Both the position numbers and the translations under genes were made by a program. Positions 26,722 to 34,668 of a DNA stretch of 64,000 nucleotides are shown here, in pieces. The stretch is from the NCBI GenBank assembly GCA_945949045.1, contig CAMFDG010000003.1, positions 16,904 to 80,903 of the forward strand, written 5' to 3'. Numbering within the stretch: position 1 is the first letter of the stretch; each line of letters starts with the position of its first letter. This stretch comes from an uncultured Lachnospiraceae bacterium (GTDB lineage Bacteria > Bacillota > Clostridia > Lachnospirales > Lachnospiraceae). The notes under the pieces were generated by a model. The model saw only the letters and a list, made by a program, of their open reading frames with translations, searched no databases and was not told the origin of the DNA.

Positions 26722-27651
26722 ATGAAAGTAGTAGTAAAGACAGCAAATCTGACAAGACAGGAGTGGCTTAAGTACCGGACACAGGGCATTGGAGGATCCG
26801 ATGTCTCCATCATTGCAGGAATCAATCCCTTTAAGTCGGTACACCAGCTCTGGCTGGAAAAGACCGGACAGGTTGAACCGGAAGAGGAGAACAGCGAGTA
26901 TACGCATTTTGGGACCATTCTGGAGCCGGTTGTGCGAAAGGAATTCATGGAGCGCACAGGAATCAGGGTAAGACAGAAACATATGCTCCTGCAGAGCGAA
27001 GAGCATCCGTTTATGTTTGCGGATCTGGATGGAGTCATCAACGAGAACGGGGAACTGTGTATCTTTGAGGCAAAGACGGCATCAGCCTACAAGCAGGATG
27101 TGTGGGAGGATGGCGTTCCGGCACCATATATCCTGCAGGTGCAGCATTACATGGCAGTGACCGGGGCAAAAAAGACCTACATTGCAGCCCTTGTCGGAGG
27201 CAACCATTTCTTTTCCCATGTGGTGGAGAGGGATGAGGAAATGATCGGGAAGATTACTGCAATGGAAAAATACTTCTGGGAAAACCATGTGCTGGGCGGT
27301 GTGGAGCCTGTGCCGGATGGTTCGGAGGCAACCACCAGATATTTTAATGAGAAATTTTCCAGTTCCAATGGCGAAACGGTGGAACTCCCGGAGGAGGTGC
27401 TTCCGGTCTGTGAGAAATATGATGACCTCACCCGGCAGATCAGGGAACTGGAAACGGCAAAGAATGCTGCAGCAAACCAGCTGAAAAGCTATCTTGGGAA
27501 TGCAGAAGCCGGGACAGTGGGAGACCGGAGGATTACATGGAAGTCTGTCAGCAAGAATTCCGTGGACACCAAACGTCTGAAACTGGAACATCCGGATATT
27601 TACACGGACTGCCTGACACAGAGCAGTTACCGGAGATTTATGGTTGCGTAG
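26722..27651 (+). CDS. YqaJ-family viral recombinase exonuclease
   Basis: A 309-residue nuclease of the lambda-exonuclease superfamily. Key features: GIGGSDVSIIAGINPF near residue 22, HFGTILEPVVRKEFMERTG, Asp near 101 in FADLDGVI, and the E-x-K pair Glu116/Lys118 in IFEAKTAS. It resects double-stranded ends so that an annealing protein can act. GGAGG precedes ATG 26722. An SSB and a Rad52-like annealing protein follow directly, a full phage-type single-strand annealing recombination set. Confidence 0.85.
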   Translation: MKVVVKTANLTRQEWLKYRTQGIGGSDVSIIAGINPFKSVHQLWLEKTGQVEPEEENSEYTHFGTILEPVVRKEFMERTGIRVRQKHMLLQSEEHPFMFADLDGVINENGELCIFEAKTASAYKQDVWEDGVPAPYILQVQHYMAVTGAKKTYIAALVGGNHFFSHVVERDEEMIGKITAMEKYFWENHVLGGVEPVPDGSEATTRYFNEKFSSSNGETVELPEEVLPVCEKYDDLTRQIRELETAKNAAANQLKSYLGNAEAGTVGDRRITWKSVSKNSVDTKRLKLEHPDIYTDCLTQSSYRRFMVA

Positions 27652-27663
27652 GAGAGGAGTGGT

Positions 27664-28095
27664 ATGATGAACAGGATTTTTCTGATGGGAAGGCTTACAA
27701 AGGATCCAGAGGTCCGGTACAGCCATGGAGATAACCCGATTGCGATTGCCAGGTATTCGCTGGCGGTGGAAAAGAAACAGAAGCGGGAGGACGGGATCAA
27801 AGCGGACTTCTTTAATGTGGTGGCATTTGAGCGCCTCGGGGATTTTGCGGCAAAGTATCTCCGTAAGGGCATTAAGATTGTACTGTCTGGAAGAGTTCAG
27901 ACAGGGACTTATGACAATAAGGATGGTGTCAGGATGCCGTTCTTTGAGGTGGTTGCTGAACTGCAGGAATTTGCAGAGAGCAGAACTGCCGGGCAGTCTG
28001 CAGGGAAAGAAGATGCACGGGGCGGAAGCAGGTATCCAGAAGAAGGAGGATTTCTGCAGATTCCGGACAATCTGGATGATCTGCCTTTTGATTAA
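27664..28095 (+). CDS. ssb: Single-stranded DNA-binding protein
   Basis: A 143-residue SSB. The OB fold spans about residues 1-105: MNRIFLMGRLTKDPEVRYS, then FFNVVAFERLGDFAAKYLRKG, and VSGRVQTGTYDNKDGVRM-like strands. A short linker ends in the acidic tip DDLPFD, the conserved partner-binding tail. ATG 27664 and 27667 are both possible. It lies 12 bp after yqaJ and 25 bp before the annealing-protein gene. Confidence 0.93.
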   Translation: MMNRIFLMGRLTKDPEVRYSHGDNPIAIARYSLAVEKKQKREDGIKADFFNVVAFERLGDFAAKYLRKGIKIVLSGRVQTGTYDNKDGVRMPFFEVVAELQEFAESRTAGQSAGKEDARGGSRYPEEGGFLQIPDNLDDLPFD

Positions 28096-28120
28096 GCAGA
28101 GGAAAGGAAGTGTGGTGAAC

Positions 28121-28888
28121 ATGGCAGAGAATACAATCCGGCTGCTTCGAGCAGACGAAATTGAGTGCCGTATAGGAATGATCAATGAAAAGGGGTTGTC
28201 CCTGCTTTTATATAAGGATGCGAGAGTGGATATGAAAATCCTCGATGAAGTCTATGGTCCGACTAACTGGCAGAGAAAGCATGAAGTGATCGGTGGCTGT
28301 CTTTACTGTACGGTCAGTATCTGGGACGAGAAAAAACAGCAGTGGATCTCCAAGATGGATGTGGGTACGGCTGGCAGCACTGAGAAAGAAAAAGGTGAGG
28401 CTTCGGATTCTTTCAAGCGTGCCTGCTTTTCCCATGGAATCGGAAGGGAGCTTTACACGGCTCCGTTTATCTGGATCGGGGCAGCCAGGGCAAACATTCA
28501 GAAAAAAAATGACCGCTTTGTCACCTTTGATAAGTTTAAGGTCAGCAGTATTGTATACAATGACAGCAGGGAGATCACGGGCCTTACGATTATGAATCAG
28601 GATGGGCAGGTAGTTTATACTCTGAATGGTCAGTTGTCCGGCTGTCAGGTGAAGTCTGGAAACGGCACTGCGGAATCTGGGAAGAAGGACCCGACGAGTG
28701 CTGGCTGCCAGCATCATGGACAGCAGACGGGACATGAGGAGGCTATCAACCGGGAACTGGAACGGACCGGGGTGGCTCTGGATACTGTATTGAAGCGATA
28801 CGGGGTGGGCAGTGTGCAGGAGATGGACGACAGTGTCTACCGCAAAGCCATGAACTGCCTGAAAAGGACAAAGTCAAAGGCTGCATAG
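28121..28888 (+). CDS. Rad52-like single-strand annealing protein (candidate)
   Basis: A 255-residue protein starting at ATG 28121; the frame is open far upstream through ssb, but that part is not coding. The segment KILDEVYGPTNWQRKHEVI, then DVGTAGSTEKEKGEASDSFKRACFSHGIGRELY, follows the Rad52/Sak pattern (strand-helix core, then A-x-x-D-x-x-K-R helix). It sits next to YqaJ and SSB, the usual partners of such proteins. A C-terminal helical tail (VALDTVLKRYGVGSVQEMDD) resembles the end of RecT/Rad52-type phage proteins. The family call is by pattern, not by search. Confidence 0.7.
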   Translation: MAENTIRLLRADEIECRIGMINEKGLSLLLYKDARVDMKILDEVYGPTNWQRKHEVIGGCLYCTVSIWDEKKQQWISKMDVGTAGSTEKEKGEASDSFKRACFSHGIGRELYTAPFIWIGAARANIQKKNDRFVTFDKFKVSSIVYNDSREITGLTIMNQDGQVVYTLNGQLSGCQVKSGNGTAESGKKDPTSAGCQHHGQQTGHEEAINRELERTGVALDTVLKRYGVGSVQEMDDSVYRKAMNCLKRTKSKAA

Positions 28889-28939
28889 TAGCTACAAACA
28901 AAAACAGATCGCCAATAAGTGTTGAATAACAATGGTAAA

Positions 28940-28970
28940 GCCGGGGACATGTATGTCTCCGGCTTGTTTT
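28940..28970 (+). terminator. Terminator-like hairpin before the DUF5688 gene
   Basis: An 11-bp stem GCCGGGGACAT (28940-28950) / ATGTCTCCGGC (28953-28963) with a 2-nt gap (one mispair allowed) is followed by TTGTTTT. The next ribosome binding site is about 15 bp away. Confidence 0.75.
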
Positions 28971-28998
28971 ACGATTTTAGGAAAGGACGGAGAGAAAT

Positions 28999-29889
28999 AT
29001 GATGGAGTTTAAGGAATTTACAGAAGAAGTGAAAAAGGGACTGGAAAAGCTGGCAGGCAAAAACACAGAGATCCGAATTGAAGAACGTCTGAAAAATAAT
29101 GGGTTGAAGCTGACGGGAGTTTCTGCGCTGCAGAAGGGAGAGAATGTTTCACCGGTGGTGTATCTGGAACCGTATTACCAGAGTTACAGGGATGGAGACA
29201 GCACCTTAAATAAGATTGTGGAGAGGGTTGCAGGACTTTTGGAAGAACATTCCCAGACAGGGGACATTAAAGCGCATGTTGAGGAGTTCGGGGACTGGGA
29301 AGGGATCCGGTCGCGCATCTTTGCAAAGCTTATCAATGCGGATATGAACCGGGAACTTCTGCAGAGGGTTCCATACAGGGTGTTTATGGATCTTGCCGTG
29401 GTCTATTACGTGAAGGTTAAGGAGTTTGCAGGAGGCGGTGCCGGTACGATACTGATAGATCACAGCCATCTGCAGCAATGGGGAGCAGATGAAAACATGC
29501 TGTATGAGGCTGCCCTTTCCAATATGGAGGAAGAGGGGACAAGTGTTCAGAGTATGGATGAAATCTTTAGGGAAGCTGGAAGGGATCTCCTTCCGGATCC
29601 CTGTGGCATGCTTGTCCTTACCAACAGAAGCAAGGTCTTTGGTGCATCGGAATTATTAAGGAAAGATATTCTTCGAAAGCTTGCAGGAAAGCTGCAGGAC
29701 AATCTCGTTATCCTGCCAAGCAGCATCCATGAGGTTATCATCCTTCCGGAAAGGGAGGCACCGTCCGAAGGGGAGGCAGCAGCTATGGTGAAGGAGGTCA
29801 ATGATAGTGAACTGCTTCCAGAGGAGGTTCTTTCGAACCATGTGTACCGGTTTGATTGGGGAAAAGATGAGGTGTATATTGCTGCATGA
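28999..29889 (+). CDS. DUF5688-family protein
   Basis: A 296-residue protein matching the DUF5688 pattern known from Clostridia mobile elements: FKEFTEEVKKGLEKLAG, then LKLTGVSALQKGENVSPVVYLEPYY, LINADMNRELLQRVPYRVFMDLAVVYYV, and a late DNLVILPSSIHEVIILPE. No catalytic motif is known. Two adjacent ATGs (28999 and 29002) are equally possible starts. It is preceded by its own hairpin and ribosome binding site, so it can be expressed separately from the recombination set. Confidence 0.75.
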   Translation: MMEFKEFTEEVKKGLEKLAGKNTEIRIEERLKNNGLKLTGVSALQKGENVSPVVYLEPYYQSYRDGDSTLNKIVERVAGLLEEHSQTGDIKAHVEEFGDWEGIRSRIFAKLINADMNRELLQRVPYRVFMDLAVVYYVKVKEFAGGGAGTILIDHSHLQQWGADENMLYEAALSNMEEEGTSVQSMDEIFREAGRDLLPDPCGMLVLTNRSKVFGASELLRKDILRKLAGKLQDNLVILPSSIHEVIILPEREAPSEGEAAAMVKEVNDSELLPEEVLSNHVYRFDWGKDEVYIAA

Positions 29890-29965
29890 TGGTTGTAAAA
29901 ACAAATTATTGTTGTTATAATATCCTTATACGTCGAGATGAATTTATAAAATGGGGAGTTTGAAT

Positions 29966-30754
29966 ATGGATAATCAGCTCACACTGGAGCAGAAGAAGCG
30001 CAAAGTGCAGGACTTTCGCCCGATTGATGATGTGTTCTTCGAGGTACTGGCAAATGACGTACCATTCTGTGAGGAATTATTAAGAACGATTCTGGAAGAT
30101 CCGAAACTTGTCGTAAATGATGTGATTGTACAGAGCAGTGAGAGAAATATGTATGGTCGATCTGTTCGGCTGGATGCATTATGTACTCTGGGCAATGGGG
30201 AAAAGTGTAATATAGAAGTGCAGAGATCAGATAACGATGATCATTTGAAGCGCGTAAGATTCAATGCTTCAAGTATTACGGTTAAGGAATCACAAGTTGG
30301 AGACAGATTCGAGGATGTAGCAGAGGTATATGTAGTATATATTTCTGAATTTGATATCTTTGACAGGGAAAGAACCATATATCATGTAGAAAATGTGATT
30401 CGTGAGACGGGAGAACAGGTTGACGATGGATTACACAGGATTTTTGTGAATACAATTTATAATGATGGATCAGATATTGCGGATCTAATGTCCTGTTTTA
30501 CGCAGAAACAGGTGAACAATCCAAAGTTTCCGGTATTGACACGAAGAATGAATGAGTTAAAAAATGAAGAAGGAGGTCTCAATATCGTGTGTGAAGTAAT
30601 GCAGAAGTATGAAAAGATTGCCGCAGAGGATGCTGCAAAGAAGGAAAGAATTGAGGCAATCCAGAATATGATAGAGCTGGGGCTTTCAGAAGAGAAGATT
30701 TTAACCAAGTATACCAGGGAAGATTATGAAGAAGCACAAAAGGGAAATGGATGA
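29966..30754 (+). CDS. Rpn-family PD-(D/E)XK nuclease/putative transposase
   Basis: A 262-residue protein of the PDDEXK_2 (PF12784) type. FRPIDDVFFEVLANDVPFCEELLRTILED, then RLDALCTLGNGEKCNIEVQRSD give Asp and the E-x-Q catalytic pair. A C-terminal KKERIEAIQNMIELGLSEEKI helix with KYTREDYEEA is typical. Rpn proteins promote recombination or act as nucleases in phage defence or element exchange. ATG 29966 is preferred over the in-frame ATG at 29951. It is the last gene of the element, 163 bp before attR. Confidence 0.85.
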   Translation: MDNQLTLEQKKRKVQDFRPIDDVFFEVLANDVPFCEELLRTILEDPKLVVNDVIVQSSERNMYGRSVRLDALCTLGNGEKCNIEVQRSDNDDHLKRVRFNASSITVKESQVGDRFEDVAEVYVVYISEFDIFDRERTIYHVENVIRETGEQVDDGLHRIFVNTIYNDGSDIADLMSCFTQKQVNNPKFPVLTRRMNELKNEEGGLNIVCEVMQKYEKIAAEDAAKKERIEAIQNMIELGLSEEKILTKYTREDYEEAQKGNG

Positions 30755-30766
30755 TAGCGCGCCTGT

Positions 30767-30789
30767 GTTCTACAAAAATTCTACAAAAT
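30767..30789. repeat. Right arm-type integrase sites
   Basis: GTTCTACAAAAA (30767-30778) is followed directly by TTCTACAAAAT (30779-30789), matching the tandem pair at 8787-8810 in the same orientation. Confidence 0.65.
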
Positions 30790-30916
30790 GTGCAATGAAA
30801 CGAAATCCGATGGAATCTGTAATCGTTTAGTTAAGTGGGCATAAATGCTTGAAAATAAAGCGTTTGAAAGCATTTTGATAATCTTCGGTGCACCTAGGGG
30901 ATTCGTACTGAGTAGA

Positions 30917-30960
30917 GTTCGGGACGCAGAGGTCGCAGGTTCAAATCCTGTCGCGCCGAC
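30917..30960 (+). repeat. attR of the integrative element
   Basis: An exact 44-bp copy of the tRNA-Pro 3' part (8614-8657). It is not a functional tRNA because the 5' half is missing. Confidence 0.93.
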
Positions 30961-30966
30961 TCGAAT

Positions 30967-31003
30967 AAAAACCAGTTTCCCGTATGGGAAGCTGGTTTTT
31001 TGT
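30967..31003 (+). terminator. Original tRNA-Pro terminator, displaced by the element
   Basis: A hairpin AACCAGTTTCCC .. GGGAAGCTGGTT followed by TTTT sits right after attR. This is the natural position behind the uninterrupted tRNA-Pro gene. Confidence 0.75.
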
Positions 31004-31094
31004 TGTTAGGGGCAGACTGCAGAGTTCTGAGTGTGGAGGGACTTGGTACGAGATTTCATGTAGAATTTCCGGCAGATTGGAAAGGAGTTTCAGG

Positions 31095-31637
31095 GTGAGT
31101 ACACAAAACGAGACAGAAGAGCGTAAAAATAAGAAAAAGGCAGTGCTGGAGTGGGGGGCGTATTTTGTCCTGCTGGCAGTGCTTTTTATCGTGTTCCATT
31201 TCTTTTTAATGATCGGGAGGATTCCTTCCGAGAGTATGGAGCCGACACTTATGGTGCATGACTGGACCATCGGAGATCGGAGGGCCTTTCGTGAAGCCTC
31301 GCCCCAGAGAGGTGATATCATCGTCTTTTATTCGGATGAAGAGGATGAATCCATGGTCAAGCGTGTGGTCGGACTTCCCGGTGAGACGGTGACCTTCGTG
31401 GGAGGACATGTCTACATAGACGGAGAGCCTTTAGACGAGTCGGCTTATCTGGATGACTCAGTTGTGACGGAGTGCGATGAGAAATTTGTTGTTCCCGAGG
31501 AATCCTATTTTATGCTGGGGGACAATAGAGAGGTGTCTCTGGATTCCCGATATTGGGAGGATCCCTATGTGACCCTTGACGATATCCAGTCGAAGGTGCT
31601 GTGTGTGATTCCTTTTCACAAGCTGCCCTGGTTTTAA
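31095..31637 (+). CDS. lepB: Type I signal peptidase
   Basis: A 180-residue membrane-bound serine protease that cleaves signal peptides of exported proteins. The start is GTG 31095 with AAAGGAG at 31081-31087. After a charged cytoplasmic tip comes one membrane helix (about 18-40), then the catalytic Ser47 in RIPSESMEPTL, Lys89 in SMVKRVVGLPGE, and the box GDNREVSLDSRYW. The single N-terminal anchor and short length are usual for Gram-positive SipS types. It was the original neighbour of tRNA-Pro. Confidence 0.93.
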   Translation: MSTQNETEERKNKKKAVLEWGAYFVLLAVLFIVFHFFLMIGRIPSESMEPTLMVHDWTIGDRRAFREASPQRGDIIVFYSDEEDESMVKRVVGLPGETVTFVGGHVYIDGEPLDESAYLDDSVVTECDEKFVVPEESYFMLGDNREVSLDSRYWEDPYVTLDDIQSKVLCVIPFHKLPWF

Positions 31638-31757
31638 CAGTGGAGTATTTACAACTGTCTTGACAGTAAGAGACCCTCTCTTTATACTTAAGAAAGCGGT
31701 AATGAAGAGCCGGATGGTGCTGTTCGTTAGCAAAATAAAAAGATGGGAGCATTGCAT

Positions 31758-32678
31758 ATGTTTACAACAAGAGAATTGCAGGATGAGATCATCCGTTTAA
31801 AGAAGGAGAAGGATGTCTGTATTCTGGCACATGCCTACCAGAGTCACGATATCTGGGAGGTGGCGGATTATGTGGGAGATTCCTACGGCCTCAGCAAACA
31901 GGCGACACTTGCCCCACAGAAAACGGTGCTGATGTGCGGGGTACGCTTTATGGCAGAGACGGTGAAGATCCTTTCCCCGGAGAAGAAAGTGCTTCTGTCC
32001 AATGCCCAGGCCGGCTGTCCTATGGCGGAGCAGATGGATGTGGAGCTGATTTCCGGTATCAGGGAGAAATATCCGGATTATACGGTGGTTGCCTATATCA
32101 ATACCACTTCCGAACTGAAGACAATCTGCGATGTCTGTGTGACCTCCTCCTCGGCAGTGCAGATCGTTAAGAATATTGAGAATAAAAATATTTTATTTAT
32201 TCCGGACTGCAACTTGGGACGCTGGGTGGCAGACCAGGTGCCGGAGAAGAATATCAAGCTGCTGCAGGGAGGCTGTCCGACCCACGTGCGTATGTCAAAG
32301 CACGATGTGGAAAAAGCCCGTGCTGCCCATCCGGACGCGCTGCTTCTGGTGCATCCGGAGTGTCTGCCGGAGGTATCGGAACAGGCAGATTATAGAGGAA
32401 GCACCACCGGCATTATGGATTTCGCGAAGAAGAGCAAGGCGAAGGAGTTTATCATCGGGACGGAGAACAGCATCGTGCAGCACCTGCAGTTCGAATGTCC
32501 GGATAAGAAATTCTATCCCCTTTCCAAGGATTGCGTCTGCCATAATATGAAGCTTACCACGCTGGCAGATGTCTATCAGTGTGTGCTTGGTACCGGTGGA
32601 GAGGAAATCAATCTCACGCCCGATGTGATGGAAAAAGCCCGCCGGTGCATTAACACCATGTTGACGCTGGGGGCGTAA
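31758..32678 (+). CDS. nadA: Quinolinate synthase A
   Basis: A 306-residue NadA that condenses iminoaspartate with dihydroxyacetone phosphate to quinolinate, using a [4Fe-4S] cluster. Motifs include ILAHAYQSHDIWEVADYVGDSYGLS, VLMCGVRFMAETVKIL (cluster Cys), CPTHVRMSKHDVEKARAAHPDA and a CVCHNMKLTTL cluster segment. ATG 31758 has GGGAG upstream; an in-frame ATG at 31743 is less well placed. nadB and nadC, normally adjacent, are not in the window, so NAD synthesis must rely on genes elsewhere or the gene has been separated from its operon. Confidence 0.93.
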   Translation: MFTTRELQDEIIRLKKEKDVCILAHAYQSHDIWEVADYVGDSYGLSKQATLAPQKTVLMCGVRFMAETVKILSPEKKVLLSNAQAGCPMAEQMDVELISGIREKYPDYTVVAYINTTSELKTICDVCVTSSSAVQIVKNIENKNILFIPDCNLGRWVADQVPEKNIKLLQGGCPTHVRMSKHDVEKARAAHPDALLLVHPECLPEVSEQADYRGSTTGIMDFAKKSKAKEFIIGTENSIVQHLQFECPDKKFYPLSKDCVCHNMKLTTLADVYQCVLGTGGEEINLTPDVMEKARRCINTMLTLGA

Positions 32679-32687
32679 CGGTACATA

Positions 32688-32730
32688 AAAACCTCCCGCA
32701 CGGATTTTCGTGCAGCTGTGCCTGCCGCCT
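32688..32730. repeat. Left half-copy of a dispersed palindromic repeat
   Basis: These 43 bp align without gaps to the left arm of the palindrome at 63847 with about eight mismatches (GATTTTCGTGC and TGCCTGCC cores). No right arm follows. The next ~150 bp show no gene. Confidence 0.65.
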
Positions 32731-32877
32731 GTTTCCTCTGCGGGGGGATAGCGGAACTCGCGCAATTGCGTAGATTTGTCAGGTATCGGATTTCGGCTCC
32801 ATGTTTGTATACATTCGACAGACGGACACTTCCGCAGCGGTGTTCAGCTATGGCAGACACTCTCCGGATTCCTCCAC

Positions 32878-33900
32878 CTAGTGCGAGTAAATACCTCCAT
32901 CCGCAGAGTCTTTGGTTTTCCCGGGATTCTGCGGATTTTGTGCTTTTCCGGGTTTTCCCCCGCCCCGCTGTCCCTGTTCCCCGGTTCCATAGACAAGGGA
33001 GGTCATTTCCACGGTTGTTGTGGTATCCCCGGTGGTCAGCGTGTAGGTTTCCCCCTTTTTCAGCGCGGGACAGCTGATTAGTACAGAATTGTACTCTTTT
33101 GCGGGAGAACAGGAGACGAGAGTCTGCCCTTTGGCGTCTGTCAGTGTAAGTTCTCCGGTTATTTGTGCGTCGGAAACTGTGACAAGCATGGATCCCTGGG
33201 TGGAGTCCTCCCCGAAATTCTGGGCCATGCCACTGGCGCCGACAGCCACGATGGTTTCGCCTGAGATGGATGCTGTACCGGCATAGTCAAGGGCTCCGTT
33301 TCCACAGTTGGTGGGGCAGTAAACATGGATTTCACCGCCTTTTCCGCCTTCAGATCTGCATCGGAATGAACGCCGTCATCGCCGGCGGAAATCTTCATCG
33401 TTCCACCGTCAATCTGCAGTGTATCCTCTGCATCAAGCCCGTCAGAAGCACTGGTAATACTTAAATTGCCGCCTGCCACGTAGATAAATCCCTTTTCCTC
33501 ATCTTCCGTGTTTTCGCTGTGAATACCATCAGACCCTGCGTCGAGAGTAAGTGTGCCGTCAGCAACCCGCACGCTGTCCTTTCCCGACAGGGCATGCTTT
33601 GCAGCTGTAATCTGGTAATTGCCGCCGGTAATCACAAGATCATCTTTGGAGACAATCCCATGTCCATATGCGGCCTGAAGGGTAAGGTTACCCGGGCCGC
33701 CCAGGGTGAGAAAGACCTTGTCGGCCTGTCTGACATAAATGGCTGCGCTGGTGTCGCAGTTTATGTCTGTATTGTCCAAAATCAGCTGGACCTTTTCACT
33801 GTCCGCATCCACGATGATCTGTCCGTTGGAAAGCTTCCCGGTCAGCCGGTAACAGCCTCCCGGTGCGTTCCCGATGAAAATATCATAGGCCCCAAACCTT
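32878..33900 (-). pseudogene. Decayed carbohydrate-binding (DUF4353-type) protein
   Basis: The minus strand encodes a beta-repeat protein in two frames. The N-part (GKLSNGQIIVDADSEKVQLILD, then GHGIVSKDDLVITGGNYQITAAKHALSGKD) and the C-part (GNGALDYAGTASISGET down to the stop at 32878) belong together. A frameshift lies near 33335-33350, because GGEIHVYCPTNCGNGA is readable only in the shifted frame. The signal peptide and start are missing (an in-frame stop lies just upstream near 33900), and the stretch between VFLTLGG and GNLTLQAAYGHG is shortened. Intact relatives are secreted proteins of about 500 residues. Confidence 0.75.
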
Positions 33901-34032
33901 AAGTGTACTTAAAATCTTAAAGGAAAATTAATTGACGAACGCATATATATTATATAAAATGGATGTGTTGTGATAAGACATAGGAAATGAGCATGAATGA
34001 AGATATGCGATGTTCATAGTCAGGAGGGAAAA

Positions 34033-34599
34033 ATGATTTGTCCAAAATGTGGAAGTGAAGTAAGTGAAGGAAGTGCTTTTTGTACCAAGTGCGGCGCTGC
34101 ATTGGGCGCAAATGCACAGCAGACAAATAACGGGATGCCGCAGGGAGCACCACAGCCGGATGCACAGCAGGCCGGAAACGGGATGCCTTATGGCAGCCAG
34201 CAGATGAATAACGGGGTACCGCCATATGGAATGCCACAGCAGCCATACATGGATCCGAAGGATCATACGGCAGAATTTGACCCGAAGGATGTTTCCGATA
34301 ACAAGGTCATGGCCATGCTGGCGTATCTGATGGGAACAATTGGTATTATTATTGCTCTGTTAGCATCCAGAGAATCACCGTATACTTATTTTCATGTTCG
34401 CCAGGCTGCAAAGATTTCTGTAGTGACGGTTCTGGTGGGCCTGATTACAGCCGTCCTCTGCTGGACTGTGATCGTACCGATTGCAGGCGGTGTGTGCGTA
34501 GTAATCTTACTGGTTGTACGTATCATCAGCTTTTTCCAGGTATGTTCCGGAAAAGCAAAGGAAGCGGCAATTGTCAGCAGCTTCGGATTTTTGAAGTAA
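34033..34599 (+). CDS. Zinc-ribbon protein with DUF4870-like membrane domain
   Basis: A 188-residue protein. The start is ATG 34033 with AGGAGGG upstream; an earlier in-frame ATG at 33997 lacks a site. An N-terminal zinc ribbon (ICPKCGSEVSEGSAFCTKCGA) is followed by a Gln/Pro/Met-rich linker (about 28-80) and three hydrophobic helices (AMLAYLMGTIGIIIALLA, then YFHVRQAAKISVVTVLVGLI). The DUF4870/Tic20-like layout is common in Firmicutes; the function is unknown. It is the only intact gene inside an otherwise decayed island, on the opposite strand. Confidence 0.75.
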   Translation: MICPKCGSEVSEGSAFCTKCGAALGANAQQTNNGMPQGAPQPDAQQAGNGMPYGSQQMNNGVPPYGMPQQPYMDPKDHTAEFDPKDVSDNKVMAMLAYLMGTIGIIIALLASRESPYTYFHVRQAAKISVVTVLVGLITAVLCWTVIVPIAGGVCVVILLVVRIISFFQVCSGKAKEAAIVSSFGFLK

Positions 34600-34611
34600 T
34601 CATGAAATGAG

Positions 34612-34668
34612 AAAGACCTCGAAGGCCGCCGGGTTTGATATCCCGGACGATCTTCGAGGTCTTTTTCT
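34612..34668. terminator. Bidirectional terminator
   Basis: Arms AAAGACCTCGAAG (34612-34624) and CTTCGAGGTCTTT (34652-34664) enclose an inner CCGGG-type hairpin. It separates the convergent zinc-ribbon gene and the kinase pseudogene. Confidence 0.8.

Larger units (their letters stand above)
8658..30960. mobile_element. 22.3-kb integrative (mobilizable) element in tRNA-Pro
   Basis: The ends are set by the exact 44-bp repeat at the 3' part of tRNA-Pro and at 30917-30960, with a tyrosine integrase at the left end. Inside both ends lie tandem TTCTACAAAA sites, as expected for integrase arm binding. The cargo includes MobC and a relaxase but no visible VirB4, VirB6 or coupling-protein set, so self-transfer is unlikely and mobilization by a helper is the best inference. 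The left half (about 11-23.8 kb) is clearly AT-richer by eye than the right half (23.9-29.9 kb) and the chromosome, which suggests a composite origin. Confidence 0.9.

Noticed and set aside
27725..28120. N-terminal extension of the Rad52-like gene through ssb
   Set aside because: The frame is open but overlaps ssb; a proper start with ribosome binding site exists at 28121.
27082..28185. 367-codon minus-strand frame
   Set aside because: Antisense to yqaJ and ssb, which have clear catalytic and fold motifs; the translation is rich in His, Cys and Arg without pattern.
30917..30960. Second tRNA-Pro gene
   Set aside because: Only the anticodon-to-3' part is present; the D arm and 5' acceptor strand are missing. 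It is attR.
8658..30960. Prophage
   Set aside because: No capsid, terminase, portal, tail or lysis genes; mobC and a relaxase point to a mobilizable element instead.
8658..30960. Self-transmissible ICE
   Set aside because: No VirB4, VirB6, VirD4 or pilus-like genes recognised; the HerA-like ATPase has no membrane anchor and is not a convincing coupling protein.
31640..31757. Riboswitch before nadA
   Set aside because: No recognisable NAD or nicotinate element; only a short imperfect hairpin.
32718..33081. Plus-strand frames of about 100-120 codons after nadA
   Set aside because: They run antisense to the end of the carbohydrate-binding pseudogene and have no start signals; they are rich in Arg, Pro and Ser like typical shadows.
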